A stretch of 64,000 nucleotides of DNA from Hyaloscypha bicolor E (taxonomy: Eukaryota; Ascomycota; Leotiomycetes; Helotiales; Hyaloscyphaceae), in assembly GCF_002865645.1 (NCBI RefSeq), contig NW_020194512.1, positions 1 to 64,000 of the forward strand, read 5' to 3'. The position numbers and the translations under genes are program-made. Below, in pieces: positions 8,460 through 19,600 of this stretch. The notes below the pieces were generated by a model. The model was given only the letters and a program-made list of their open reading frames with translations, was not told where the DNA came from and made no database searches. The stretch's first letter is position 1; every line of letters starts with the position of its first letter.

Positions 8460-10762
8460 TCACAAAATATTACCCCTCCATCTTCAAAATTCAATAAAAT
8501 AGTCAGCGAACAAGATATTAAGAAAGCGATTAATGCGCTAGATAGGCAATTAATCCCTAATTACAGTCAAGTGGCCAGGGATTTTGGTATTAAGCGTATA
8601 ACCCTTATGCGAAGGCATAAAAGCATATATACCTCCAGACAAGAAATAACCTCCCTCTACTACAAACTCCTTACTAATATACAAGAAGAGGCTTTAATTA
8701 GTCAAATTAACAAGCTTATAGTCCGTAGACTCCCTCCTACCTTACAGATTATTAGAAACCTTATAGAGGAGATTATTAGCCGCAATATAAGCAAGAATTA
8801 GATAGCTGGTTTTGTCTACTAGTACTCATCTCACCTAAAGAGCCTTTATTTACGTAATATTAATAATTTGCGGATGAAATCGGAATATAGGCCCTATATC
8901 CAGTTCTTCTTTAATTTGGTAGTATTTAATTTTAGTATTTTCCCCATATTTTGCTTACTTTATAAATAAAATAGCTAATATTCCTTCTTCCCACTTAGTT
9001 AATTAAAGTAATCAAAGATTATAATATTATAGCAGAAAATATATATAACTAGGATAAGAAAGGTTTTTTAATTAGAATTATATATATAATAAAGCATATA
9101 ATAACGAAAGAAGTATATAATAGTAGGAAAATTACTAAAGTAAAGCAGGATAGCTTGCGAGAATTTATTAGCTTACTTGCTTCTATTTATACGGATAGTA
9201 CGAAGATTCTACCGGCTCTCATTTATAAAGGAATTTCTGGGGACCTTTAGGACACTTAGTTAGACAATTTAAAAGAGAGGGAATATGCTTGGTTTATATC
9301 TAGTATAAATAGGTAGTTATCTAATACTCTAGGCCTAGTATACCTTATCCAAGTTTTTAATCCTGCTACCCGTACGAAAGTAGGATATAGAAGGAGGCTT
9401 TTAATTATAGATAGGCATTCTAGCTATATTAATATGGAGTTTATTCAAATATACGATTGGCTTAAAATTCTGCTTCTTATTTTACCCCCGCATTTAATAT
9501 ACTATCTTTAACCTTTAGATATAGGCTGTTTTTTACTACTTTCTACTTACTATTCTACTAAGATTAATAGGATTTTAAATACTAGCGAGGGTATTACTTG
9601 CTTAATAAAAAGAATATTTTAGTCTATTTTTAAGCCTACTTGGAACAAAAGTATATCTAAATCGAATATTTTATCCGCTTGGAAGAAGACGGGTATATGG
9701 CCCTTGTGATGTGTGCAGGGTCGTACGTGACTTAAGGGCATGTGACGAACCTCGGATATCGCGGGTGTCGATCAGGGAGTTCGGCAGCCCTTCGATATCC
9801 CAACCAACCACTGTTTACATCATATGCATTAGGCTTATAAATCACTAATTGTATGTATGCCATCGGAGCCTCCTATTTAGAGGGGGCTTCCCTGGACCTC
9901 ACAGGAGGGACAGAGATTAGTTCTGTACTGAATTTAATACTGTGGTTTCACAACACACTGATTCATTCTATTGTCTTATTGCCTACCAACAAACACCTCA
10001 CAGCCCTACTAATCATTAATTATCTTATTAGCTATTGCTCTACTAAGACCGCAAACTTCTCCTAAAGCTTCTACTAATACAATTTTAATTCCTTATACTA
10101 CGAAACGTATATAGTAATTCTTAAAAATATATGCAAAAAACCTATCTAAGATTACTTTTCGCAAGCTTACTAAAGCAAACGAGACAAATACTATAAAGGC
10201 TTCTATTACAGAGTACCATATAGAGAGTTTGAAAGAAGCTTTATAGCTTGAAAAGAAAAAGAGACATTATAGGAAAAAGCTTAATTTAATAGGAGAGCTA
10301 TTAGGAAAGGCCTAGTTCTTTGGAATAGCTAAAGTACTAGCTATAGTAGTACGTAAGGATACGAGGGTTATATAGGCAAAACAAGATAAATTAGATAAGC
10401 AAAAGGCAAAGGAGAATGCAAAGATTACTAAGGCTATAGATAATGCCTTGAAAAAACAAGAGAAAGAGTTAGAGAGGCTTAGGAAAGCGGAGGAAAAAGT
10501 AATTACTAATCAAGTAAAGAAGGAGAAGCATAAATTAGAGGTTTTGGAAAGGGCAGTAGCTAGAAAGGCAGCTACTATAGCTAGAAATACTACTAAAAAA
10601 GCCAAACCCTCTCATATAGTAATATTGAGGGTAGGGTCTTCGATTTTATCGAATTTAGGGGCTCAGGAAGCGGTAATAGTAAAGGAGGACGATTCTAAAG
10701 CTGTGGGGGTAGTACAGACTATCCCGATCGGAAAGGGAGATTATTCTACCACAACGCCTTAG
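8451..10762 (+). pseudogene. Broken pogo/Fot-like transposase
   Basis: The frame opening at 8451 gives a psq-type helix-turn-helix (SEQDIKKAINALDRQ, then YSQVARDFGIKRITLMRRH). A CENP-B-type segment follows (LTNIQEEALISQINKL, RRLPPTLQIIRNLIEEI) before a TAG at 8799. Beyond it the same protein is recognisable through many stops: LKSLYLRNINNLR; IYN*DKKGF, where TAG replaces the expected Trp codon; RRLLIIDRHSSYI (catalytic Asp region); and LPPHLIYYL*PLDIGCF. The 298-bp solo LTR and target duplication interrupt it after GIWP. The C-terminal coiled coil, rich in Lys/Glu, is open at 10448-10762. The stops are of the CAG-to-TAG and CAA-to-TAA kind, as RIP makes. It cannot encode an active enzyme as it stands. 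Confidence 0.9.
9705..10002. mobile_element. Solo LTR with 5-bp target duplication
   Basis: 298 bp beginning TGTGATG and ending CCTCACA, so the ends form the inverted pair TGTGA/TCACA. It is flanked by GCCCT at 9700-9704 and 10003-10007, an exact 5-bp duplication. It interrupts the transposase frame, which resumes when the LTR and one GCCCT are ignored. It has normal GC inside an AT-rich host element and no internal retroelement sequence, so it is a solo LTR left by recombination. A RIP-altered relative of its first 115 or so bases occurs at 39895-40010. The ORF at 9853-10065 across it is chance. Confidence 0.93.
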
Positions 10763-10893
10763 AAAATGAAAAATCCTAATTAGCCAACTTAATACGCCTA
10801 GTTCAATTGCTTTATATTTTTAATTTTAGGCCGATTGATTATATGGTTATTTAATAATTAATTAATTAAGCTCGAGGTCGGCTGAAAATTTGG

Positions 10894-10936
10894 GGTGTGC
10901 ATTCGCTTGGGGTGTGCATTGACTAGGGATCTCGGT
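10894..10936 (-). repeat. Right terminal inverted repeat of the pogo-type element
   Basis: 43-bp mate of 8417-8459, followed by TA at 10937-10938. It holds the same paired GGTGTGCATT words in inverted orientation. Confidence 0.95.
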
Positions 10937-10938
10937 TA

Positions 10939-12017
10939 ATTCATAGCCAGCTGGGTATCTAACTTTCTCGCGGGTATAAACTACCGTGTGATCTTAAAAT
11001 AAAGAGGGGAAAAACAAAGTCGCCGTTCCAAACCCAGCGCTCCTACCAGAAAGATGTACCGTTTAAGGAGAGCGGACTCTCCGGGGCTTGTAACTTTCCC
11101 AGCCATCTGCTGGAGTCATTGCACCATTGCATGATGGCGGCCTTGCAGAAGCTCCCACCTGGTTCCATTCAAATGACAACGGATCATGACCCCTATTGTA
11201 TCTCTTCCTATTAAACCAGAGTTCAAATTTCAGATCTGCCGGCGCGATAATCATTCTCACGGTAAAATTCGCAATGTAGTACTTCTTTGCCTGCTAGGGC
11301 CTCTTGTTCCTCGGTTCAAATTCCTTCTCCAAGACTTCATTCAGATCTGATTGTAGTGTGCAGAGTTTGTAGATCCCAGCTTGAAATCTGCACAAGTGAC
11401 CGCAATCTCAAAAAAGGGATTATATTACTCACGGCCACTGAAACTACTGGGTAGCTTCTCGGGATTTTCATGTGATATCAATATCCCCGTGTCGAATTTG
11501 CGGTTTGGGTCACCTGGAACAAGCCTCCGTGAGAATGGCCTTTCAATGGAGGAATCTGTGTCGACAGTATCACCCTACACGAGCAAGTCAGCCCAAACTG
11601 CACCACCTGCCATGCAGAGCCCTGTGTTTATACCTCCTTTACCGGCCAATCCATTTGCATCAAGGCCCCTTCCAACTTCTTATTGAACGGATCAGGTTCT
11701 GTTTTTACTCCGATGTGAATCGTAGGGTCGTATGGCACGCGGCAGAGAACACCGTAGCTAGCCCTAGCTCTATATCTTGCATAAGTACAGCTCTCGAATA
11801 AGTTTAATATACGTACATCCGAGTCTTGAGAGTTGCAGCTCCAGAGATCAGTTTCCGCCTCCTATCTATACCAATCCTTTGACTACTGCACGCCGCGGAT
11901 CACGGGGCTTGAGGATGCATGTTCCGTCCGTTCGCAGGGCGATTGGCTAAATGATGTTTTTGGATTTCGGTTTTGACATATTCCGATCCCCCGAGACCAT
12001 CACTCAATAAAAGCATC
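10939..12017. other. Normal-GC stretch without a supported gene
   Basis: The ORFs at 11063-11260 (minus), 11381-11686 and 11472-11801 (plus) overlap one another, have no recognisable motifs and no convincing splice extensions. Nothing else is seen. It could be a decayed gene or regulatory sequence. Confidence 0.4.
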
Positions 12018-12025
12018 CTCTGTAC

Positions 12026-12463
12026 CAGTGTGAGAAATGAATAGATTAGATTAGATTAATGGCTATTAATCTAATCTATTCATGAAGTTTTCTCATTAAT
12101 CATATTCTATTCACGAATTAATTAAGCTAATCATGAATATTCATGAATAACTTGATTAATGTACACGTGACCGCAGCACGTGACAAGTTAACCTAATTAG
12201 GTAAGGTTCAGGCTCTTGTGCTACCATGCTTCTAGAGAGAAAAGCTCGCTAAGGCAGTGCTAGAGCAAGAACCTTACTTAATTAGGCTAGACTATCACGT
12301 GCTGTAGTCACGTATATATTAATCAAGGTATTCATGAATAATCATGATTAATTATTCTAATCTAATCAAATTACATAAGTATCACGTTAATCAAATTCTA
12401 TTCACGCTATTCATGAATATTCATGAATTAATTAATTAATCTGATTAATTTTTTCGCACACTG
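12026..12463. mobile_element. hAT-type miniature element (MITE) with 8-bp target duplication
   Basis: 438 bp starting CAGTGTG and ending CACACTG, flanked by CTCTGTAC on both sides (12018-12025 and 12464-12471). An exact 8-bp duplication with CAGTG-type ends is diagnostic of the hAT superfamily. There is no coding capacity. The element is almost entirely foldback. The left end has 17-bp perfect arms (12037-12053 and 12067-12083). A long internal inverted repeat pairs ACGTGACCGCAGCACGTGAC (about 12163) with its near complement around 12291-12312. ATTCATGAAT words recur towards both ends. It presumably depended on an autonomous hAT transposase elsewhere. Confidence 0.93.
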
Positions 12464-12471
12464 CTCTGTAC

Positions 12472-14090
12472 CGTGTTAACCTTGTCTTTTACTTGAGTTG
12501 CTAAGGGCTACAACATAGTCATTTGGTCTGTTGGAATGCATCCAGTCTAGCTGTTTATCTATCTGCTTTATTATACCTCTGATCTGGACGTCGAACAGAG
12601 CTTGGATTTCTGATCTAGATTTTTGTCAATGTTTTATTGCTTAGATTGTCGATGACAACATCCTAGAGCCTTGACTCACTTCAAAAAGCACATTTTTCCA
12701 GCTTCAATCCCAAGCTCCGGGTGTGAGAAATCCTGGCTAACACCGAGTCCAAGCTTGTACGCTACCTGTGTACCCGCTCTCATTCCGAAATTGTGCTTGA
12801 CGGACTGGAAAAAGGCATTTTTGGCCAGTCCATTTGCCAGGTCATCGGAAAATTTAGCGTCTAGATATTGATCAAGACGCCTTTGGAGGAGAAGTTCGAA
12901 CGCGCGATCAATCACGCCTTCCACAGCTGCAACCTGTTTCAAGGCAGGTACTTCAGGGTTCCCGTTCAGTACTTCAATGAGGCCATTGGGTTAAGACTGC
13001 AAAGTATTCAAATCAGTACTCAACGCTTCTCAACGAAAGGGCAAGGTTCTCCCTACCCAGTGGTACCACCACCAGCATCATTGTTATTTCCCGACTAAAG
13101 GAAGCCGTACCTCTTTTTCAATGCGTGCCGTTAATGGAAGTTGCAAACGAAAAGATAGGTCCTGGAGCTCAGCCTTGCGGCAAAACTTGATTAAGAGCAG
13201 CGAACTGGCGGGAAAGCTTTCCGACGATTATCAGGGGCTTAGGATGGCTATATAAATTTCCTGGAAGCCGCTCGACTCGCTCTGAAATACGCCTGTCAAA
13301 GCAGAACGTCTCTGGAGTGAGGCCTCAAGACTCGCAAGGGGTGGATTTATTTTGCTCCAACATCACCCTAACCAGCCTTGTCCGCTTAGCCATCAGCACT
13401 AAAAAGGGGCGGATTTGGTGGGGGGAGGAAGCTGGCATTGACTGGTCGTTGCCATATTCTATCCTGGAGGAGCCCATTGTCGCCGCTGCGGCGCTGCGGA
13501 ACGGCTCGCTGTCCCCCGCGGCCGCTTTCAAAAGCAGGGTGCGGGAGGAAAATGCCTCCGCCGCTGCCTCACTCATCTCACTGGCAAGCGACGTTGCAAG
13601 TGCTGCACTTGAGCCGTCCCCACAAACAGTGCTTCGCCTCGCTTGTCATGTTCAAGTGCGCAGTCCGGTTCGTCCAACTTCCTTCACGAACTCGTGCTCC
13701 CACATGGCTTATCCGCGGTCCGATTGTGCTTGCAGAAAGTTGGCAGGATATTAGGTTGGTTGGAGCAGGGCGACCGGAGCAGTCACGATGTGGCCCGGAG
13801 GCTGAGAGGGTGATATCTCAGTGGATGCTCCATCCCATCACACGAGCTTACGAAACACTCACTACACTGCATCAGAGGAACGTCGCCGGCCCCCAAAGTG
13901 CGGCGGTCTGATTCCAGGACAAAGTCGAGCGCTTGAGATTCGCTACGAAGTGAGCATCAGCCCCGTTTTCTCCCACAAAATGGGTGGGTGTTGGCCCTCC
14001 CCTTTGTCTCGATCAACTCTTCCCACACAACTATCGTGCCATGGTATCGTCAAATTTCATAGCAAAGATTCTAAGTGCAGAGAGAAATGT
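12472..14090. other. Normal-GC stretch with unassigned ORFs, possibly decayed genes
   Basis: A minus-strand frame at 12676-12942 (88 codons, RAFELLLQRRLDQYLDAKF and QSVKHNFGMRAGTQVAYKLG) looks protein-like and is open a little further upstream, until a TAA near 13000 just inside a good TTTGCAG acceptor. No splice phase removes that TAA, so it is either short or broken. A minus-strand frame at 13325-13576 (Ala/Ser-rich) and plus-strand frames at 13317-13754 and 13438-13911 overlap without recognisable motifs. I assign no function. Confidence 0.35.
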
Positions 14091-14098
14091 CTCAATAG

Positions 14099-15505
14099 TT
14101 GTCGACGACAACGATTTCTCGGCCCCTTACTGGTCTCACCACGAATACCACGTCGAGTGTAAGCACTCAAGTTATTCAAGGCGAGCACAACACTACCAAT
14201 ATATCCACCCACGGCTGGACTTATACTTCAACCGTGTCCTTGCCTGGACCCTGGGCCCTCTTTACTTCAACCATTACCTTTGGGCCTACTTCTAGCAATT
14301 CCTCAGGCACCAGGACAACTGCTTTCACAAATTCAACAGGGCTACCAACGAGCCTTACAACATCTCCTACACCTACGGTAGTGGCTAAATCGAAGCCTTC
14401 GAAGGGCGTGCCCACTGGTACCGTGGTGGGCGTTGGGATTGGAACTGCACTTGCAGGGCCTGGCTATTTCTCCGACAGTCACAAAGATCGAGACCTGCTG
14501 CTGGGAACTCCTCGCCGAGTCTTGGAGACCATGTAGGAAGATTTGGCGGCGCGAAGAACAACATTGGTAAAGGAGTATCTACTTCATTCGTCGCATTGGA
14601 CGATATGCCCTTCGAAGACCATAGCCAAACTCGAAAGTCTATGCAGGATCTCTACGAATGGATACATCAGCATGCTGAGAATCGCTCCAACGCATGGAAC
14701 TTTGAAGGACGCCGTGAAGATTTGAAGCACGAGTTGGCAAAGGGTGAATGGAACGATTGGACAGAGCAGGGGCCTCAGAAGTTGGCATCACTCCTTGTCA
14801 ACCCCGTCACACGGCGTGTAGCCATTAGACACATAGTTGCTTCGGCCATAATTCAGCAAATCGATTTAAAAAGCAGCCCCGACACGTCGCTACTTCCCGC
14901 CCATATCGTAGCATTTGGCCAGGCGCTCCTGAAAATCAAAAGAACCCCAGGAGAACAAGAAAGTAAGAAACGCCCACTCCACATACCATTTTACAACAGC
15001 TTACAATACTGTCGTTTCAGCTTTCTCAAATTCATTTTCAAAATGGCGCCACCTCACTGCCGCTCTCTTGTCACCTCTTTCCTCTCGCACCGACAACTCA
15101 GAATGAGATTCAATTCTATGCCCTAGCCTCATACGTAATATGGAACTTCTCAACGGCATCCTTCGGCCATTCATAAGATCAGGCAAGGAGGCACAACTTG
15201 CCCAATCTGAAAACTTGGCTTCTATAATTTTTGAAGGTGCTCATTTCGGATATCTGCTGTTCTCACAACCAACAATTTGGGTTTTTAGATGGGATCGGAA
15301 GAACTTGAGCCATGGGGCAGGAGTGATCGAAGGTCCGGGAGCGAGACCGGAACTGGCGTGGAGAAAAGTTTCTTGTTGTATTTCCAAGCATCGGGAAGCT
15401 CATAGTAAGAGATGGCAGCGATCGTTTGAGAGTACTTGTGGATGCTATGGTAGAGTGGATCTAACTCGTACGGTCATGTCATTTTTGTGTATTTGTTATT
15501 TTTAG
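14099..15505 (+). pseudogene. Frameshifted Ser/Thr-rich single-pass membrane protein gene
   Basis: From 14099 a Ser/Thr/Pro-rich, potentially O-glycosylated ectodomain (STVSLPGPWALFTSTITFGP) leads to the start of a TM segment (VPTGTVVGVGIGTALAG). The continuation WLFLRQSQRSRP lies in a different frame, so one base is missing near 14455-14465. That second frame carries a cytoplasmic region (LDDMPFEDHSQTRKSMQDLYEW, then LVNPVTRRVAIRHIVASAI) to a clean 58-nt intron at 14963-15020. The next exon (FSKWRHLTAALLSPLSS) loses frame twice more around 15100-15140 before ELLNGILRPF and GYLLFSQPTIWVF. This C-terminal module resembles that of many fungal membrane proteins of unknown role. At least three frameshifts indicate decay, or, less likely, assembly error. 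No N-terminal signal exon was found. Confidence 0.6.
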
Positions 15506-15965
15506 AAGCACCAGATTCTTTAATGTCTAAGTCTTGCTGTCTAAAATTGGAATTTTTGAAAACAAATTAACACGAATTATTCAAACACCAAATATCAGCA
15601 AACCCTGATAAACCCAGAGAGCTATCAAGTCAAGGTGTCCCGTCCCAGGAGCCAATAAATCAGACTAGGCTTTCCGATCTAACGGAGTGGGTACCGATTA
15701 GAACATGCAGTTTAGAAGCACCGAAAATAGAAAAGTTGCTCACCACGCCATTGCTGTGTATTGGGTAGCCTAAACAGTCAGACTGCAGTCCAATCCCCCG
15801 CCGCACTACTGCACGCATTTATCTTACACCACACCATCCCGCGCAATATCGAGGCCTAGTGTAAGACGCTGCCTCGTCTAAACTTAGAATTTGGATAAAA
15901 TACCGCTTCAGGCTCTTCCTTCTCTCAAATTCTGTCCTTGAAATTCATTTGCAGCTACGCCAATC
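15506..15965. other. Intergenic, no gene seen
   Basis: 460 bp of moderately AT-rich normal text upstream of the STAND-like ORF. No ORF of note, repeat or clear motif is visible. Confidence 0.4.
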
Positions 15966-16662
15966 ATGCCAGAGCCACCCTCAACAGCGGCCATCTCGAC
16001 GGTAACCTCGACTGTGGCATCATCTTTGTCCTTAGCAAGATTGATTTCGGATATCAAGAACACTCCTGCCGACGTCAAAACATGTTTCAATCTGACTCAT
16101 CGTATCGAAGCCGATTTGCAAACCCTTGTCAATCTCCGCGCGAGATATGAAATGTATCCCCTGACCGTCCCCGAGACCCTGAAGCGCCTTGATGACATCG
16201 TCTACGACCCCAAGGACGGTATCTTGAATGTTTCCAGGCTTCCCGAAGGCTATCGAGAAGATGTATGAGGGTAATACCATTCCCTTGGGCAGCAAGATGA
16301 ATTGGGTATCGGGAGACAGCGTTGCATTTGCAAGGCGTACGGCAAACTTGCAGCAGCAGCTTGCGGCTATAAATGTAGAGATTATGAGCTTGAGACAGAT
16401 TAATATGTTGCAGCCACTAGAACGTCTAGCGACGACCATGTTTGAGAATGTGGAGCTATTGAGTATGGAGAGGAAGGGGGCTAAGAAGAGAGATAGTCCT
16501 CAAGGTCGGAAAGATAAAGCTAATTACGGTGAATTTATGCGTTTCAACAGGTTCCTTAGATCGACTGGAGAGAATAGAGATAGAGGAACTGATTCACAGG
16601 TTTTAATAGTCGGACTTAACGTCGCGCTAAAGGGGCCCTTCCCTTTAGTCAGGGAAAGCTAG
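15966..16662 (+). pseudogene. Frameshifted fungal STAND-type N-terminal domain protein
   Basis: Resembles the N-terminal domains found ahead of NACHT/NB-ARC modules in fungal NLR-like proteins, and also found alone. Frame one (15966 to about 16225): STVASSLSLARLISDIKNTP, CFNLTHRIEADLQTLVNLRAR, LDDIVYDPKDGILNVSRL. Frame two (from about 16228): KAIEKMYEGNTIPLG, SKMNWVSGDSVAFARRTANL, QQQLAAINVEIMSLRQINML. The alternation of helices and the MNWV..D..AF..RTANLQQQ block are typical. A +1 shift separates the frames; the only splice-like solution is a 19-nt intron, which is too short. No NTPase domain follows; the frame ends at 16662 right beside the AT island. It is probably a broken heterokaryon-incompatibility or immune-type gene, but an assembly indel is possible. 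Confidence 0.55.
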
Positions 16663-16674
16663 TTATTTCGGGAA

Positions 16675-19600
16675 GCAAGATATCCCGCACTATATTAAAA
16701 TTTCTATATAATTACAAATACTTATATTATATTACATAATTAAATAATTCTTAAATTAATATATAATTAAGAATATAATCTCTTATTACTTTAATATTAT
16801 AAAATCTGTATTTTAAGCTATTGAATTAGTTAATATTACTAATTTAAATAATAAAGAATATAGAATTACTTTATTTTTATTAATTTCATTATTTATATTC
16901 TTTTTTAATTTAATTCCCTAAATTCTTCTAATATTACTTATATATATAATTAATTAAAAGAGTTTTTCTTTATTTAATAAGCTTATTTAAATATAAGTAT
17001 TATAGAATTAATAAAAATATTTATAAAAATTACAAGATTTTTTAGCTTACTATTTAATTATTTTATTATAAAATAATTAATATTTAATTCAAATAGCTTT
17101 AAGCTTATTTTTTTAGAAATTTATTTTAGAAATTATAAATTAGTATTTAAAGCTTAAAAAAATTATATTAATTTTAAGAATTTATTTCTTTATTTATATT
17201 TTTAAATCTTTTATTTATCTTTTTCTTTTCATTATTTATATAATAATTTTTACTTTTTTTTTAGCTTTTTTTTAACTTTTTCTTTTAAAAAAATTTATTA
17301 TATTTTTAATTTTTAATTTCTTTTTTTCTAAAATATTAAATATATTTATTTCTTTATTTCTTTTAAAACTAAACTATATATTTAGCTTGGCCTTATAATT
17401 TTTAATTTATATTTTATAAATATTTTAAATATTTGACTTTTATTAACTTTTAAATATTAAATAGTTTTTAATAGTTTTAATTATAATTATATATCTTTTA
17501 TAAAAGAAAAAGCTTAAAATATTTAGAATTTTGTTATTAAAATCTATTAAATTATAAAATCTATTTATTTTATAAAAAAGATTAAAAAAAAATATTTAAT
17601 ATTTATAAATAATATGTTTTTTATATTTAATTTGGGTTTTAATTTAAAATTAAACTTTAGAAATTCTAAACTAATATTTTTAAGCTTTTTTTAAATTATT
17701 TTAAAATTCATAAAAAGAAATATAATATATAATAAGAATTTAATTAGATATGTTTACGAATTAAGAAAGCGTTATATAAGTAAAATATATATTAAATTAC
17801 TTAATATTTATTTTATAAAAAAGAAAAAGACTAAATATAAAAAAAAGAAAAAAAGAATTAAGGAATTATATAAGAATATATAATTATATTAATTATTAGT
17901 CTAATTCTTATTATATTTATTTCCTTTCTAAATAAATTACTTATAAATTACTAAATTATTAAAAGAACTTATAAGAAAATATTAGCTTAAATATATAATT
18001 CTATTTTATATAAGTAAAAGAGATATTAAAACTAAAACAAATAGCTTAAGAAATGAAGAAATTCTAAAATTATATTAAAATTAAAATTATATTAAAATTA
18101 AAATTATATTAAAATTAAAATTATATTAAAATTAAAATTATATTAAAATTAAAATTATATTAAAATTAAAATTATATTAAAATTAAAATTATATTAAAAT
18201 TAAAATTCTAAGCCAGGCTTAATATTATTTTAATTTCTTAAATATAATATTTTTATAAAAAAAAAGTAATTATTAATCTTATATTTTTTCTTATTATTTT
18301 ATTTAATCTCTATTTTTCTTTATTATTCTTTCTTTAAAATAAAGAAAATGTTTTTATTATTAATAATTAAATATCTTATATTATTTATTTATATATTAAT
18401 AAAAATAAAATTCGAATTATTTTATTTTACTTTTTTCTATTATTATTTATAATACTTTAAAGATATTTTGTAATTTCTTTCTTAAATATAAATAATAATA
18501 AAAATAAATAATATATAAACAAATTTATTTCTTTTAAAATAATATTAGGCTATTATATATAAGAAGAGAAATTTAAGAAACTGAAATATTTTTTTAAATT
18601 ATTAGAATTAAAAACTAATTTATAAAAGCTATTAAGGAATTCTTAATATTAATTATTAGAATTAGGTTTTATATTACTTTTAAATTCGAATAAGCTTAAA
18701 AACAAATTAGTAAATAGTTTAGTAATAAAGTCTTTATTAGAAAAATTATTAATTACTTTTTATTTTTTTTAAACTAAATTTAATATTATTTTCTTTATTA
18801 AATTTATTATTAGATTCTTATAAGATTTTAGAAATAGCCTCGAATTTAGTCTTAAAATAATAAAATATAGTATTTATATAATTATAATAATTAATAATTT
18901 AAATAAAAATAATCTTTATTCTTATAAAAATTATAGATTTTTTTTAAAAAAAAACAAGAATTTAAAATAAGAAATAAAGATTTCGGGTTATTTTTTATAA
19001 TATATATTTAAAAGCTATATATAAATCATTACTATAATAGTATTTCTTTAAAATAAAAATATTTTAGAAAGCAAATATAATATTAGAAATAGCTATATTA
19101 TAAATTTTATAAATATAAATATTAAATTTATTCGAATTTAATTAAAATATATATTTCTTTAAAATAATATAATTAGTTTATAGAAATTAATATAATAATA
19201 CTTTACTTATAGAACTTAATTTAGTAAAACTAATTATAATATAAAATAATTTATTAATATATTTAATTTGAGAGAATTTTTATTAATAAAAGATTTCGAG
19301 ATCTTAAAGTTATATAATTTAAAAATAAAATTTATTTTAAAAGACTTTATTTTTTTAAGATTTTATTATTATTAAAAAAAAGCTATTAGATTTATAAATA
19401 TTATAAAAAGAATTATTCTTTAATTTATTTTTATAAAAAAAAATAAAAAAAAAAAAGTAATTAGAATTTTTTATTTAATAAAAATAATATTATCTAAAAG
19501 CTATTCGAGATTTATTTATTTATTAATTAAATTCAATTTCTTTATTAATATTATTTCTGAGCCAAATTTAAAGATTTAAACGAGTAATAATTATATTTAG

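Larger units (their letters stand above)
8417..10936 (+). mobile_element. RIP-mutated pogo/Fot-type (Tc1/mariner) DNA transposon
   Basis: Perfect 43-bp terminal inverted repeats (8417-8459 and 10894-10936) are flanked on both sides by TA (8415-8416 and 10937-10938), the target duplication of this superfamily. The inside encodes a broken transposase with a pogo-type helix-turn-helix and DDE domain. Length is 2520 bp, or 2217 bp without the nested solo LTR and its 5-bp duplication. The termini begin ACCGAGATCCC and carry an internal direct repeat AATGCACACC (8433-8442 and 8450-8459), a possible transposase binding pair. The TIRs are unmutated although the body is AT-rich with stops. Confidence 0.92.

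Noticed and set aside
9853..10065. ORF of 70 codons
   Set aside because: It spans the end of the solo LTR and the host transposon, so it is a chance frame.
10448..10762. Lys/Glu-rich ORF that could be taken as a separate coiled-coil gene
   Set aside because: It is the in-order C-terminal part of the broken pogo transposase, inside its TIRs.
13317..13911. Several overlapping GC-rich ORFs on both strands
   Set aside because: No frame shows motifs, splice extension or coding bias better than the others.
16205..16238. 19-nt GT-AG segment that would join the two STAND-domain frames
   Set aside because: It is far below the size of the other introns in the window (46-101 nt); a frameshift is more likely.
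18070..18207. 17-bp array considered as a CRISPR-like or centromeric repeat
   Set aside because: There are no spacers between units and the genome is eukaryotic; the array is too short for a centromeric satellite.
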